Assembly: GCF_002795825.1 (NCBI RefSeq)
Contig: NZ_CP018800.1
Location: 2,200,213 to 2,264,212, forward strand
From: Mariprofundus ferrinatatus
GTDB taxonomy: Bacteria > Pseudomonadota > Zetaproteobacteria > Mariprofundales > Mariprofundaceae
DNA length: 64,000 bases
Reading direction: 5' to 3'
Numbering within the stretch: the first letter of the stretch is position 1; every line of letters begins with the position of its first letter. Positions 56,127 through 64,000 of the stretch are shown here, in pieces. A model generated the notes under the pieces. The model saw only the letters and a list, made by a program, of their open reading frames with translations. It was not told the DNA's origin and did no database searches. The position numbers and the translations under genes are program-made.

Positions 56127-57269
56127 CTGAACAGAGAGAAACCCTCCAGCATCGATGCGTGGCTGGCGGAGCTGGGGAATCCGTCCGCCGACCGCGATTA
56201 CAAGCCGGGACATGAACGGGTCCGCCAGCTGCTGTCACACATCCGGCCATTTCGCCCGAAGCTGCGCATTCGCGTTGCCGGCACCAATGGCAAAGGCTCC
56301 ACCTGTTTCATGTTGGCTGCGGCCCTGAAAAGTTGCGGACTTAAGGTCGGGCTCTATACCTCGCCTCACATTCTCGAATTCAACGAACGCATCCGCATTG
56401 ATGGGGTTCCGGTAGCAACCAAAGCGCTTGAGCAGGGTCTTTCCAGACTGATGCCGCATGCGATTGCCGCTGGCGCCTCCTACTTTGAAACGGCGACTGC
56501 GCTGGCGCTGGATCAGTTCGCGATAGCCAACGTGGATGTCGAAATCCTCGAAGCAGGAGTCGGAGCAAGACTTGATGCCTCCACGGCGGTGGATGCGGAT
56601 ATGGCACTGATCACACCTATAGGCATCGATCATCAGGCATGGCTGGGCGACACACTGTGCAAGATCTCCGATGAGAAGGCGTTTGTGATGGCTGGCTGCC
56701 GCTATTGTCTCTCTGCACCGCAACCACCGGATGTGATGGTACAGCTCAGGCTGTTCAATCCGGAGCTCGTCGAAACAACGACTGAACCATGGCCTTCGCT
56801 CGCAGTTACAGGCCGGCACCAGCTGGTGAACGCGTCCCTCGCCTATGCCGCTGTAAAGGTTCTGGCTGATCACGGGAGTATCTCCTGTGACCTGAAGCGC
56901 GCCAGAGAAGCCATCGCGGCTTGCCATGTTCCCGGCAGACTGCAGAAAATCACGCTTGGCAGGGCTGAAGTCTGGCTGGATGCGGCACATAACCGCCACG
57001 CCGTTGAAGCCCTGCTGCCTACGCTGAAGATGCTGGCTGACCCGTTAGATGCAATCCTGGTTTTTACCCGGGAGGACCGCTCCCTTGAGGATTGCATCCC
57101 GCTGCTTGCGCCTTACACGAAATCAGTAGTTACAAGGCTGGAGTCGATCTCTGCACCAGCTGCCCTGAAGGAGCAGCTTTGTCTGCACCCAGACGGATCA
57201 TTTCTAGTGCTGGGCTCATTCATCACCGTGGCAGAAATTCTCCGGCACAGCGACCAGCTAAAGCAATAG
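56127..57269 (+). CDS. folC: folylpolyglutamate / dihydrofolate synthase, probable CTG start
   Basis: It adds glutamate to folates. The frame from CTG 56127 gives 380 residues beginning with a FolC-like N-terminus (SIDAWLAELGN, HERVRQLL), then the ATP loop AGTNGKGST at about 51-59, TSPHILEFNERIRIDG, and the C-terminal Mur-ligase-like lobe with VWLDAAHNRHAVEALL. The first ATG is at 56310, just after the ATP loop, so it cannot be the start. I find no ATG, GTG or TTG upstream in frame, back into accD. CTG 56127 has AGGT at a 6-nt spacing. It is the last gene of trpFBA-accD-folC. Confidence 0.88.
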   Translation: MNREKPSSIDAWLAELGNPSADRDYKPGHERVRQLLSHIRPFRPKLRIRVAGTNGKGSTCFMLAAALKSCGLKVGLYTSPHILEFNERIRIDGVPVATKALEQGLSRLMPHAIAAGASYFETATALALDQFAIANVDVEILEAGVGARLDASTAVDADMALITPIGIDHQAWLGDTLCKISDEKAFVMAGCRYCLSAPQPPDVMVQLRLFNPELVETTTEPWPSLAVTGRHQLVNASLAYAAVKVLADHGSISCDLKRAREAIAACHVPGRLQKITLGRAEVWLDAAHNRHAVEALLPTLKMLADPLDAILVFTREDRSLEDCIPLLAPYTKSVVTRLESISAPAALKEQLCLHPDGSFLVLGSFITVAEILRHSDQLKQ

Positions 57270-57302
57270 CTTGAGCCCAGCCAGGATGGCGGGCGACCCT
57301 TG

Positions 57303-57800
57303 TTAATCGACGTTAAAACCTTCAACGCCGCGACGCATCCCCAGCGGACCGGTTCGTGTCATCTCGATGATTCCGAATGGTTCAAGCTCTTCGAGCACAC
57401 TATCAAGCAGCTCCACCTTGCCGGTAAACTCAAGAATCATGTGGCTATCGATATGGTCATCAATCACTCTGGCATCATGCTTCTCGGCCACTTCAAGCAG
57501 GCCATCGTAGCTGTCACCATCGGCTTTGACCTTCACCATCAGCATGCCCCGCTCAAAATGAACGGTATGTGATATATCTTCCACCTTGATCACCGGAACC
57601 AGCTTGTTGAGCTGCTTCTTGATCTGTTCAATCACATGCTCATCACCAATCGTCACCAGCGTCATGCGGCTTACCGTTCTATCCTTAAGCGGCGCCACAT
57701 TCAGCGTTTCGATATTATAGCCACGCGCAGAGAAGAGCCCTGCCACACGGGTCAGAACACCGAATTCGTTTTCAACAAGAATCGTAATCGTATGTCTCAT
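57303..57800 (-). CDS. ilvN: acetolactate synthase small (regulatory) subunit
   Basis: It regulates the large subunit and gives valine sensitivity. The 165-residue protein has an N-terminal ACT domain ([29 protein letters not shown] written in the usual pattern) and a C-terminal ACT-like half. Its start overlaps the ilvB stop by 4 nt. Its stop is 33 bp from that of folC; a bulged GCCC-GCCA/TGGC-GGGC hairpin between the two lacks a T run. Confidence 0.96.
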   Translation of the reverse strand: MRHTITILVENEFGVLTRVAGLFSARGYNIETLNVAPLKDRTVSRMTLVTIGDEHVIEQIKKQLNKLVPVIKVEDISHTVHFERGMLMVKVKADGDSYDGLLEVAEKHDARVIDDHIDSHMILEFTGKVELLDSVLEELEPFGIIEMTRTGPLGMRRGVEGFNVD

Positions 57801-59497
57801 GACAGCACCATCTCATCCAGAGCGGCTCCGGCCGGAACCATCGGGAACACATTTTCCTCTTTGGATACCGCAACATCGACAATGACAAACTGATCATTCT
57901 CACCCAATGCCCTGTCCAGCGCCGCATCCAGTTCATCGAGCCTGTCCACGCGAATGCCGGTTCCACCATAGGCTTCTGCCAGTTTGATGAAGTTCGGCAG
58001 GGAGTCGAAATAGGACTGCGAATAGCGGGACTCGTAGAACATCTCCTGCCACTGGCGAACCATGCCCATGTATCCGTTGTTAAGAATAATCACGACAACC
58101 GGCAGGTTATACTGGAAGGCCATGGAGAACTCCTGACTGCACATCTGGATCGATGAGTCGCCGGTAAAGATCACGACCTTCTCATCCGGTTTGGCAACCT
58201 GGGCCCCGATCCCTGCCGGCAGGCCATAACCCATCGTGCCGAGACCCCCGGAAGTGAGCCAGCGGTTGGGGCGATTGAATCCGTAGTGCTGAGCGGCCCA
58301 CATCTGATGCTGACCTACGTCAGTGGCTACAATCGCGTTACCTTCAGTTTTCTCATATACCCTGCGGATCACCGTCTGAGGTTTAATCGGCCCATCTTCG
58401 GCCTGAACAAAGCCCAGAGAATCCTTGGCACGCCACTCTTCAATCTGCTCCCACCAGAGCTCGAGCGCTTCACCGTTGGGGGTGATATTGCGGCGGGCAA
58501 TCTCCTCGAGAAGCTGCTTCAGGACCACGCCGACATCACCCACGATAGGCAGATGCGCGCGAATATTCTTCGAAATTGAGGATGGATCCACATCAATATG
58601 GATCACCTCTGCATCCGGTGCAAAGGCATCAAGGCGTCCGGTTACACGATCGTCAAAGCGCGCACCGATGGCAACCAGCAGGTCACAGTGTGAAACTGCC
58701 ATGTTTGCCTCATAGGTGCCGTGCATGCCGAGCATGCCGAGGAAATGTTCATCGTCATGAGGAATACCGCCCAATCCCATCAACGTATTGGTCACCGGTG
58801 CATTCAGCGCATGCGAAAGCTCACGCAGCAGTGCCGCGCTTCCATGCGAGTTCATAATGCCGCCGCCGGTATAGATAACAGGACGCTTGGCCGCTGCCAT
58901 TGACCTGACCGCCCGCTTGATCTGGCCCGGATGTCCCTGCGTGACCGGCTGGTAAGAGCGCATGCTGACTTTTTCCGGCCAGACAAATTCGCAGATATCG
59001 ATACTGATATCCTTGGGAATATCGACAAGAACCGGCCCCGGTCGCCCTGTCGTGGCAATATGAAAAGCCTGACGAATAATCAGCGCCAGATCCTCAACAC
59101 GTTTAACCAGGAAGTTGTGCTTGGTGGCCGAACGGGTAATACCGACAACATCTGCCTCCTGGAAGGCATCGTTTCCGATCAGTGCCGAGGGCACCTGCCC
59201 GGAAAAACATACGGTCGGAATCGAATCGGCCAGCGAGTCGGCAAGCCCTGTGACTGCATTAGTGGCCCCGGGCCCGCTGGTTACCAGTGCCACGCCGCAC
59301 TTTCCTGAGACGCGCGCATAGCCGTTGGCTGCATGCAGTGCAGCCTGTTCGTGGCGGACAAGGTAATGTTTGAAATGGCTCTGCTGGAAAATCGCATCAT
59401 AGATCTGCAGCACCGAACCACCGGGGTATCCGAATATGGTATCCACGCCTTCACGTTTCAGGCATTCAACAAAGATTTCAGCGCCGCTCAGTTTCAT
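57797..59497 (-). CDS. ilvB: acetolactate synthase large subunit
   Basis: A TPP- and FAD-dependent enzyme that makes acetolactate or acetohydroxybutyrate in branched-chain amino acid synthesis. At 566 residues it is full length. The [14 protein letters not shown] motif is followed by the catalytic Glu50 in [16 protein letters not shown]. The Mg-TPP motif is [12 protein letters not shown] with [12 protein letters not shown]. ilvC is not in the window. The 108-bp upstream region shows no leader peptide rich in Leu, Val or Ile that I could see. Confidence 0.96.
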   Translation of the reverse strand: MKLSGAEIFVECLKREGVDTIFGYPGGSVLQIYDAIFQQSHFKHYLVRHEQAALHAANGYARVSGKCGVALVTSGPGATNAVTGLADSLADSIPTVCFSGQVPSALIGNDAFQEADVVGITRSATKHNFLVKRVEDLALIIRQAFHIATTGRPGPVLVDIPKDISIDICEFVWPEKVSMRSYQPVTQGHPGQIKRAVRSMAAAKRPVIYTGGGIMNSHGSAALLRELSHALNAPVTNTLMGLGGIPHDDEHFLGMLGMHGTYEANMAVSHCDLLVAIGARFDDRVTGRLDAFAPDAEVIHIDVDPSSISKNIRAHLPIVGDVGVVLKQLLEEIARRNITPNGEALELWWEQIEEWRAKDSLGFVQAEDGPIKPQTVIRRVYEKTEGNAIVATDVGQHQMWAAQHYGFNRPNRWLTSGGLGTMGYGLPAGIGAQVAKPDEKVVIFTGDSSIQMCSQEFSMAFQYNLPVVVIILNNGYMGMVRQWQEMFYESRYSQSYFDSLPNFIKLAEAYGGTGIRVDRLDELDAALDRALGENDQFVIVDVAVSKEENVFPMVPAGAALDEMVLS

Positions 59498-59605
59498 GGT
59501 CGTTTTACCACTCTCAGAAGGAAAAAATAGAATCCGGAAAGCTGCACCCCGTCCGCCTGAGGGTCAAGAAAGCGAGTTCGATTAAACCCGTTGAAAATAA
59601 GGGAA

Positions 59606-60064
59606 TTAATCGAGCTTAAGCTCCATCAGAACGGCATCCTCTGAAAGCCCCGACGCATCCGGCGCATAATAGTTTTTTCGGTAGCCGCTCTCTCTGAAGC
59701 CCAGTTTGGCATACAGGCTTCGCGCTGCCGCGTTGGAAACACGCACCTCCAGCATGATAACTGCAATACCGCTACTGGATTCGATAAGCGCCTGTGTCAT
59801 CGCTTCGGCAAGCCCTCGTCTGCGAAACTGCTCGCCTACGGCAATCTGCATGATCTGTGTTTCATCAAGGATACTCATGCTCAGCAGGTATCCGGCCAGT
59901 TCATGGCCTCGCTCGCAGATGATCAGGTCATAACCTGTTTCCAAGGCCGAATAGAGTGACTCGTAAGACCAGCTGGAGTCGAAACTCTCTCGACTCAGGC
60001 GGTAAACGGCATCAAGGTCTTCGATGCCGCCACTACGCAGTGAATATCGGTCAGGCAGATTCAG
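59606..60064 (-). CDS. rimI: GNAT acetyltransferase, RimI-like
   Basis: A GNAT protein likely to acetylate the N-terminal residue of ribosomal protein S18. The acetyl-CoA loop is VGEQFRRRGLAEAMTQAL, followed by IMLEVRVSNAAARSLYAKLGF. RimI homologues begin close to YSLRSGGIEDLDAVY. ATG codons at 60124 and 60112 would add a 20-residue tail inside topA with no ribosome-binding site, whereas CTG codons at 60064 and 60058 stand 4 and 10 nt after AGGTGGAG. I use 60064 provisionally. It overlaps the end of topA by 14 nt. Confidence 0.75.
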   Translation of the reverse strand: MNLPDRYSLRSGGIEDLDAVYRLSRESFDSSWSYESLYSALETGYDLIICERGHELAGYLLSMSILDETQIMQIAVGEQFRRRGLAEAMTQALIESSSGIAVIMLEVRVSNAAARSLYAKLGFRESGYRKNYYAPDASGLSEDAVLMELKLD

Positions 60065-62351
60065 GTAACTCCACCTGCTCTTTCCAGCCGCAACCTTCCG
60101 TGACACAGACATGTTCGGTACCACGGCGCTTGGTCTTCTTCTCTGTTACAAACGGCGCCTGACACTCGGGGCACTGTCTGTCGATCGGTTTATCCCACAG
60201 CGCACTCTTGCATTTCGGATAACCCGAACATGAGTAGAAAACCTTGCCGCGACGCGACTTCTTCTCCAGGAAGGTGCCCTTGCCGCACGCTGTACATTTG
60301 ATGCCGGTATCCACCGGCTTCTCCATAGGCTGGATATTCTTGCACGCCGGATAAGCAGAACAACCGAGGAATTTACCGTAGCGGCCACTCTTGATTACCA
60401 TCGGTTCACCGCACTTTTCACACTTCTGGTCGGAAAGTTCGGGCTCCTCTGCTGCCTCGCCGTTACCATTTCCATTGAGCGGCTTGGCCTGTTTGCACTC
60501 GGGATAACCGGTACAGGCCAGGAACTTGCCATATTTACCCAGCTTGATTGCCATCGGCTTGCCGCACTCGGGACACTTCTCGTCGGTCATCTCACCTGCG
60601 GGCCTAGGGCGCCCCATGGCGCTGTCCACCTTGGCCTTGAATGGAGTCCAGAAGTCTCGCAATACAGGCTTCCACTCCTGCTCACCACGCGCCACGCCAT
60701 CAAGTCTGTCCTCGATATTGGCAGTGAACTTTACGTCTATGATATCATCGAAACTGATCGTGTTTTCGAGCTTGCCAAGAAGGTAGTCGTTCACATGCTC
60801 GCCGGTATCGGTCGGCACAAAGCGCTTCTTCTCCATATCGACATATTTCCGCTCCCTCAGAACGTTGAGGATCGATGCATAGGTGGAGGGGCGACCGATG
60901 CCGTCCGCTTCCAGCTCCTTGACCAGCGTCGCCTCGGAGAACCGCGGCTTGGGCTCGGTGAAATGCTGCTTTGCCTCCGCCTCTTTAATCGTTACGGCAT
61001 CACCGGCAGCCAGCGGTGGCAGCAACTTCTCCTGCTCCTGCTTGCCCGGCTCATCAGTGCCCTCAATATAGAGCTTACGGAAACCCGGAAATGCCAGCGT
61101 AGAGCCTGTAGCGCGCAGCGTAAGCTTGTCCGCGCCTGTGCCCGACTCAATGTCAGCACGCACCTGGTCGAGAATGGCGGGCGCCATCTGCGAGGCCAGC
61201 GCACGTTTCCAGATCAGCTTATAAAGCTTCAGACCATCGCTATCGAGTACGCGTTTCAGTGAATCCGGCGTGCGATGGATAGAGGTAGGGCGAATCGCCT
61301 CATGGGCCTCCTGCGCGTTTTTGCTCTTGGTCTTAAAACGGCGAGGCTGAGCAGGCAGAAAACTGTCACCGTAGTTGTTGCCGATATAGTCGCGCATCTC
61401 GACAATGGCATCTTCAGAGAGGGAGACGGAGTCGGTTCGCATGTAGCTGATCAGGCCGACAGGCTCTCCTTCCACCTCGATACCTTCATAAAGCTTCTGC
61501 GCCACCTGCATCGTTTTCCTGGCTGTAAAGCCCAGCTTGCGGGAGGCATCCATCTGTAAAGTGGTGGTGATAAACGGGGCGGCCGGCTGCTGCTTGCTCT
61601 GCTTCTTCTGCACCTCTGAAACGAGAAAGTCGCCTTTTGCCACCCGTCGCGCCATCACCTTCGCATTAACACCGTCGGTAATAGCAAATTTGCCTAACGG
61701 TTTATCTTCGACCGCATGCAACTGGGCCTGAAAAAGGCCATCAGCGACCTCGCATTCGGAATTGATAGTCCAGAACTCTTTCGGTTTGAATTCGCGAATA
61801 TGCTGTTCGCGCTCACAGATCAGGCGCAGCGCGACTGACTGAACGCGGCCGGCAGAGAGGCCGCTGCGCACCTTGCGCCACAGCAGCGGCGAAAGCGTAA
61901 ACCCCACGAGATAGTCAAGCGCACTTCGGGCCTGCTGGGCATCGACCAGCTGCATGTCCACCTCCGATGGGTTCGCAATGGCCTCGGTAATCGCCTTCTT
62001 GGTAATCTCATTGAAGGTAATGCGCTGTACCGTTTTACCTTTCAGGCTGCCGCGCTCCCTGAGCACCTCGGCAACATGCCACGCAATCGCCTCTCCCTCG
62101 CGATCCAAATCGCTTGCGAGAATAAGCGTGTCGGCCTTCTTCATGGCCGTGTTGATGGCATCCAGCCGCTTCTTCTTATCGGCAATCACCTGATACTTGA
62201 TAGCAAAATCGTTGTCCGGGTCGACAGAACCATCCTTCTTGGGAAAGGCGCGCACATGGCCATAGGAGGCCAGAACTTTGTAGCCTTTTCCCAGGTATTT
62301 TTCGATCGTTTTAGCTTTGGCGGGCGACTCCACCACAACAACAGCACTCAT
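60051..62351 (-). CDS. topA: DNA topoisomerase I
   Basis: A type IA topoisomerase that relaxes negative supercoils. TOPRIM Asp81 and Asp83 sit in ASDLDREGEAIAWH; the nucleophile is Tyr303 in ISYMRTDSVSLS. The C-terminus has four zinc-ribbon modules: three full CxxC...C-type repeats with GYPEC/AYPAC/GYPKC ends, and a fourth (CPECQAPFVTEKK...). The 766 residues are normal for bacteria with several zinc repeats. dprA is upstream on the same strand, 9 bp before the topA ATG. Confidence 0.97.
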   Translation of the reverse strand: MSAVVVVESPAKAKTIEKYLGKGYKVLASYGHVRAFPKKDGSVDPDNDFAIKYQVIADKKKRLDAINTAMKKADTLILASDLDREGEAIAWHVAEVLRERGSLKGKTVQRITFNEITKKAITEAIANPSEVDMQLVDAQQARSALDYLVGFTLSPLLWRKVRSGLSAGRVQSVALRLICEREQHIREFKPKEFWTINSECEVADGLFQAQLHAVEDKPLGKFAITDGVNAKVMARRVAKGDFLVSEVQKKQSKQQPAAPFITTTLQMDASRKLGFTARKTMQVAQKLYEGIEVEGEPVGLISYMRTDSVSLSEDAIVEMRDYIGNNYGDSFLPAQPRRFKTKSKNAQEAHEAIRPTSIHRTPDSLKRVLDSDGLKLYKLIWKRALASQMAPAILDQVRADIESGTGADKLTLRATGSTLAFPGFRKLYIEGTDEPGKQEQEKLLPPLAAGDAVTIKEAEAKQHFTEPKPRFSEATLVKELEADGIGRPSTYASILNVLRERKYVDMEKKRFVPTDTGEHVNDYLLGKLENTISFDDIIDVKFTANIEDRLDGVARGEQEWKPVLRDFWTPFKAKVDSAMGRPRPAGEMTDEKCPECGKPMAIKLGKYGKFLACTGYPECKQAKPLNGNGNGEAAEEPELSDQKCEKCGEPMVIKSGRYGKFLGCSAYPACKNIQPMEKPVDTGIKCTACGKGTFLEKKSRRGKVFYSCSGYPKCKSALWDKPIDRQCPECQAPFVTEKKTKRRGTEHVCVTEGCGWKEQVELPESA

Positions 62352-62360
62352 GAATAATTG

Positions 62361-63470
62361 TTACTCCGCGCTTAACTGATAGCGGCTGCCGGGCAGGCGT
62401 TCGATGACACCCTGCAGCTCAAGGGCGAGCAAGATGGGGGAAAGCTCTGGCAGGGTCAACCCGCAAGTTTCTGTGAGTTCATCCAGATGCAGTCTTTCAT
62501 GGCCTAGGACCGCAACGATTTTAGCCTCATATTCATTGACCGGCTGGTAGCTTCTCTGCTTCTGGTTGCGCACGCTTTTGCCTGCATCCCAGCCAAGCTC
62601 TGACATGATGCAGGATGGATCCGTGGCCAGCACGGCACCATCCCGAATCAGCTGATGGCATCCTGCGTGATTGCCTGTCTGCAGTGAGCCAGGTACGGCA
62701 AACACCTCGCGGCCATATCCCGCCGCAAGCCGTGCCGTAATCAGGGACCCGGATCGTACATCCGCCTCCACAACAAGCGTCGCAGGAGCCAGCGCGGCAA
62801 TAATCCGGTTGCGCCGGGGAAATTGCTCAGGGCGCGCACCCTGGTCCGGAAGAAATTCTGAAATCACACAGCCCTGCCTGCAGATCGCCTCTGCCTGCGC
62901 CTGCTGCTCCCCACTCAGGCTGGCCAGTCCGCAGCCAAGAACAGCTATGGTTGGTGAACCTCCCTCCAGTGCACCGCCATGGGATGCCGCATCGATCCCG
63001 CAGGCCATGCCGCTGACAATGGTGACCCCCTGATCGGAAAGGTAACGGCTCCAGCGCCGTGAAATCAGGGCCCCCTCGCGACTTGCCCGTCGCGCCCCGA
63101 CCACAGCCAGCATCTTTTCACTGTTAAGAGCGACCGCATCGCCTTTCGCGAAAAGCAGCAGTGGCGCGTCATCAATTCCCTTCAGCGCTTCGGGCCAGAG
63201 ATCATCATCGGGAGAGATCAGCCTGATGCCTGCAACCTCACACTGTTTCAGAACGGCAACAGCGTGCTCGGGATGGCTACCCTTCAGAGCAGTTCGCAAT
63301 GAGGGGCCGATACCGGCAACATTCGACCAGGTTTCGTCACCGGCAGAAAAGACTCCCTCCACGCTGCCCGCCGCATCGACAAGCTTGCGGCCAAGCAGCG
63401 GCCCTATGCCTGAAACAAGTGACAGCCGAAGCCATGCAATCGCCTGCCTGCTCGCAGCTGCTACTGCCAC
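62361..63470 (-). CDS. dprA: DNA-processing protein DprA
   Basis: It loads RecA on incoming single-stranded DNA in natural transformation. At 369 residues it has an N-terminal SAM-like helix region, the Rossmann core (VVGARRASREGALISRRW, VSGMACGIDAASHGGAL, PRRNRIIAALAPATLVVEAD) and a C-terminal winged-helix (RLHLDELTETCGLTLPELSPI). The start is GTG at 63470. Its neighbours, a LysM gene upstream and topA downstream, match the order common in proteobacteria. Transformation itself is not shown. Confidence 0.94.
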   Translation of the reverse strand: MAVAAASRQAIAWLRLSLVSGIGPLLGRKLVDAAGSVEGVFSAGDETWSNVAGIGPSLRTALKGSHPEHAVAVLKQCEVAGIRLISPDDDLWPEALKGIDDAPLLLFAKGDAVALNSEKMLAVVGARRASREGALISRRWSRYLSDQGVTIVSGMACGIDAASHGGALEGGSPTIAVLGCGLASLSGEQQAQAEAICRQGCVISEFLPDQGARPEQFPRRNRIIAALAPATLVVEADVRSGSLITARLAAGYGREVFAVPGSLQTGNHAGCHQLIRDGAVLATDPSCIMSELGWDAGKSVRNQKQRSYQPVNEYEAKIVAVLGHERLHLDELTETCGLTLPELSPILLALELQGVIERLPGSRYQLSAE

Positions 63471-63480
63471 AGAAGAGGTA

Positions 63481-64000
63481 CTACTGCTGGCCGGTACTCA
63501 GCACCGTATCGCCGATCTTGATAGGGGCAGTCGAATCGGTAATCAGAGCAAGAGAGGCCTGTTCCTGAGGAACCAGCACAATCACCTGACCCACCTTCTC
63601 CCTTGGCAGACGAACCTTCTCTCCGCTCACCGCATCATTGATGACACGGCCGTTCTGGTAGATTGACATCACCGTTCCGGCCTTGATGCCGTCCCTTATG
63701 CCGAGGCTGATGCCGAGCACCTGATGCTGGCCCGCCAGTTCGCCATTGTGGCGGATATATAACACTGAGCCGGACATTGGCCGCGCAGCACTCTGCGGCA
63801 CGACTTTCAGGTCGGGATCGCGAGCAGGCTTAAGGCGGTCTCCGCGCGAGATCTCCTGAAACACCTTCTCCACAACGGCACGATGTACACCACCCTCTTC
63901 GGAAGTCACCCTTATCTGGCCAAGGTGTTCGACAAGCACGCCCACTGCATCGCCGCTGGCCGGATCAACAACTGTTTTGGTGGTACGGAAAACATCGAAC
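63481..64000 (-). CDS. LysM/peptidoglycan-associated protein, 3' part (5' end outside window)
   Basis: The C-terminal about 170 residues of a protein that runs off the window on the minus strand; the frame is open to base 64000 (TTKTVVDPASGDAVGV on the visible side). This part holds GVLVEHLGQIRVTSEEGGV and HQVLGISLGIRDGIKAGTVM, which look like the conserved tail of LysM proteins found just upstream of dprA. No LysM repeat is inside the visible part, so the call rests on the gene order and general resemblance. Its stop lies about 10 bp before the dprA GTG. Confidence 0.65.
   Translation of the reverse strand, partial: FDVFRTTKTVVDPASGDAVGVLVEHLGQIRVTSEEGGVHRAVVEKVFQEISRGDRLKPARDPDLKVVPQSAARPMSGSVLYIRHNGELAGQHQVLGISLGIRDGIKAGTVMSIYQNGRVINDAVSGEKVRLPREKVGQVIVLVPQEQASLALITDSTAPIKIGDTVLSTGQQ

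Noticed and set aside
56235..56999. Minus-strand frame of 254 codons.
   Set aside because: Antisense to folC over its conserved ATP-binding part; shadow of a real gene.
57270..57302. Bulged hairpin between folC and ilvN that might be a bidirectional terminator.
   Set aside because: Only two 4-bp stems with a bulge and no T run on either strand.
59579..59612. Inverted repeat CGATTAA...TTAATCG over the rimI stop.
   Set aside because: The arms are AT-rich, 7 bp and separated by 20 bases; too weak for a terminator and no regulator is suggested.
1..64000. Search for CRISPR arrays, insertion sequences, att sites, phage genes, toxin-antitoxin or defence islands.
   Set aside because: No direct-repeat series, transposase, integrase other than XerC, or defence-type domain was seen. 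The region reads as core chromosome.

Overview
The window is 64 kb of densely packed, mostly core chromosome from a Gram-negative proteobacterium. About 65 protein genes are supported. I see no rRNA, tRNA, CRISPR array, insertion sequence or prophage, and no gene-free stretch longer than about 230 bp. Gene content suggests a marine, glutathione-using, c-di-GMP-signalling organism: gshA plus a glutathione-type gloA, a Na+/H+ antiporter NhaD, several cation/proton antiporters, two GGDEF proteins, a FeoB-like iron transporter and a probable rhodoquinone methyltransferase. The gene orders and moderate GC resemble what I would expect of a Zetaproteobacterium such as Mariprofundus, but that placement is inference; no rRNA gene is present to test it.

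Layout. 1-5017: a TPR/sulfotransferase protein (cut by the window edge), gshA, a methyltransferase, then a VOC protein and a Mak-like ROK kinase on the minus strand. 5056-10355: folD-gcvT-gcvH-gcvPA-gcvPB, one-carbon metabolism built round the glycine cleavage system, with a terminator-like hairpin between gcvH and gcvPA. 10459-18547: an unknown protein, a lipoprotein coupled to a protoporphyrinogen-oxidase-like flavoprotein, an aminotransferase, secA, argJ, a Nudix hydrolase and a second unknown protein. 18646-31477 (minus strand): xerC with a DUF484-GGDEF fusion; DUF502, polysaccharide deacetylase, ctpA, envC, rlmH, rsfS, nadD, proA, proB and obgE; then rpmE-rplU-rpmA, closed by a strong terminator; and gloA.

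31526-43662 is a membrane-transport region: nhaD, purC, a CaCA antiporter, a KefB-type antiporter, a divergent FeoB, a membrane diguanylate cyclase, a PGPGW protein, rquA and a second CPA2 antiporter. 43888-48063 (minus strand) is an arsenic operon read usp-arsR-acr3-gapdh-arsJ, giving arsenite efflux plus arsenate detoxification through 1-arseno-3-phosphoglycerate. 48196-51567 (minus strand) carries argD, argF and argG, which complement argJ at 16.6 kb. 51711-57269 is trpF-trpB-trpA-(metallo-hydrolase)-accD-folC. 57303-64000 (minus strand) holds ilvB-ilvN, rimI, topA, dprA and the 3' part of a LysM protein.

Themes. Genes are tightly coupled, with many 4-nt ATGA overlaps. Start codons are flexible: GTG for trpB, rpmE, rsfS, DUF502 and dprA; TTG for gloA and the metallo-hydrolase. 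Two genes (Nudix and folC), and perhaps rimI, have no usable ATG/GTG/TTG and seem to need CTG. The most notable single genes are the RquA-like methyltransferase, the FeoB with altered G2/G3 motifs, the DUF484-GGDEF fusion in the usual DUF484-xerC position, and the putative class II cyclic-nucleotide phosphodiesterase inside the trp-acc-fol operon. I did not find a clearly new multi-gene defence or mobile system.
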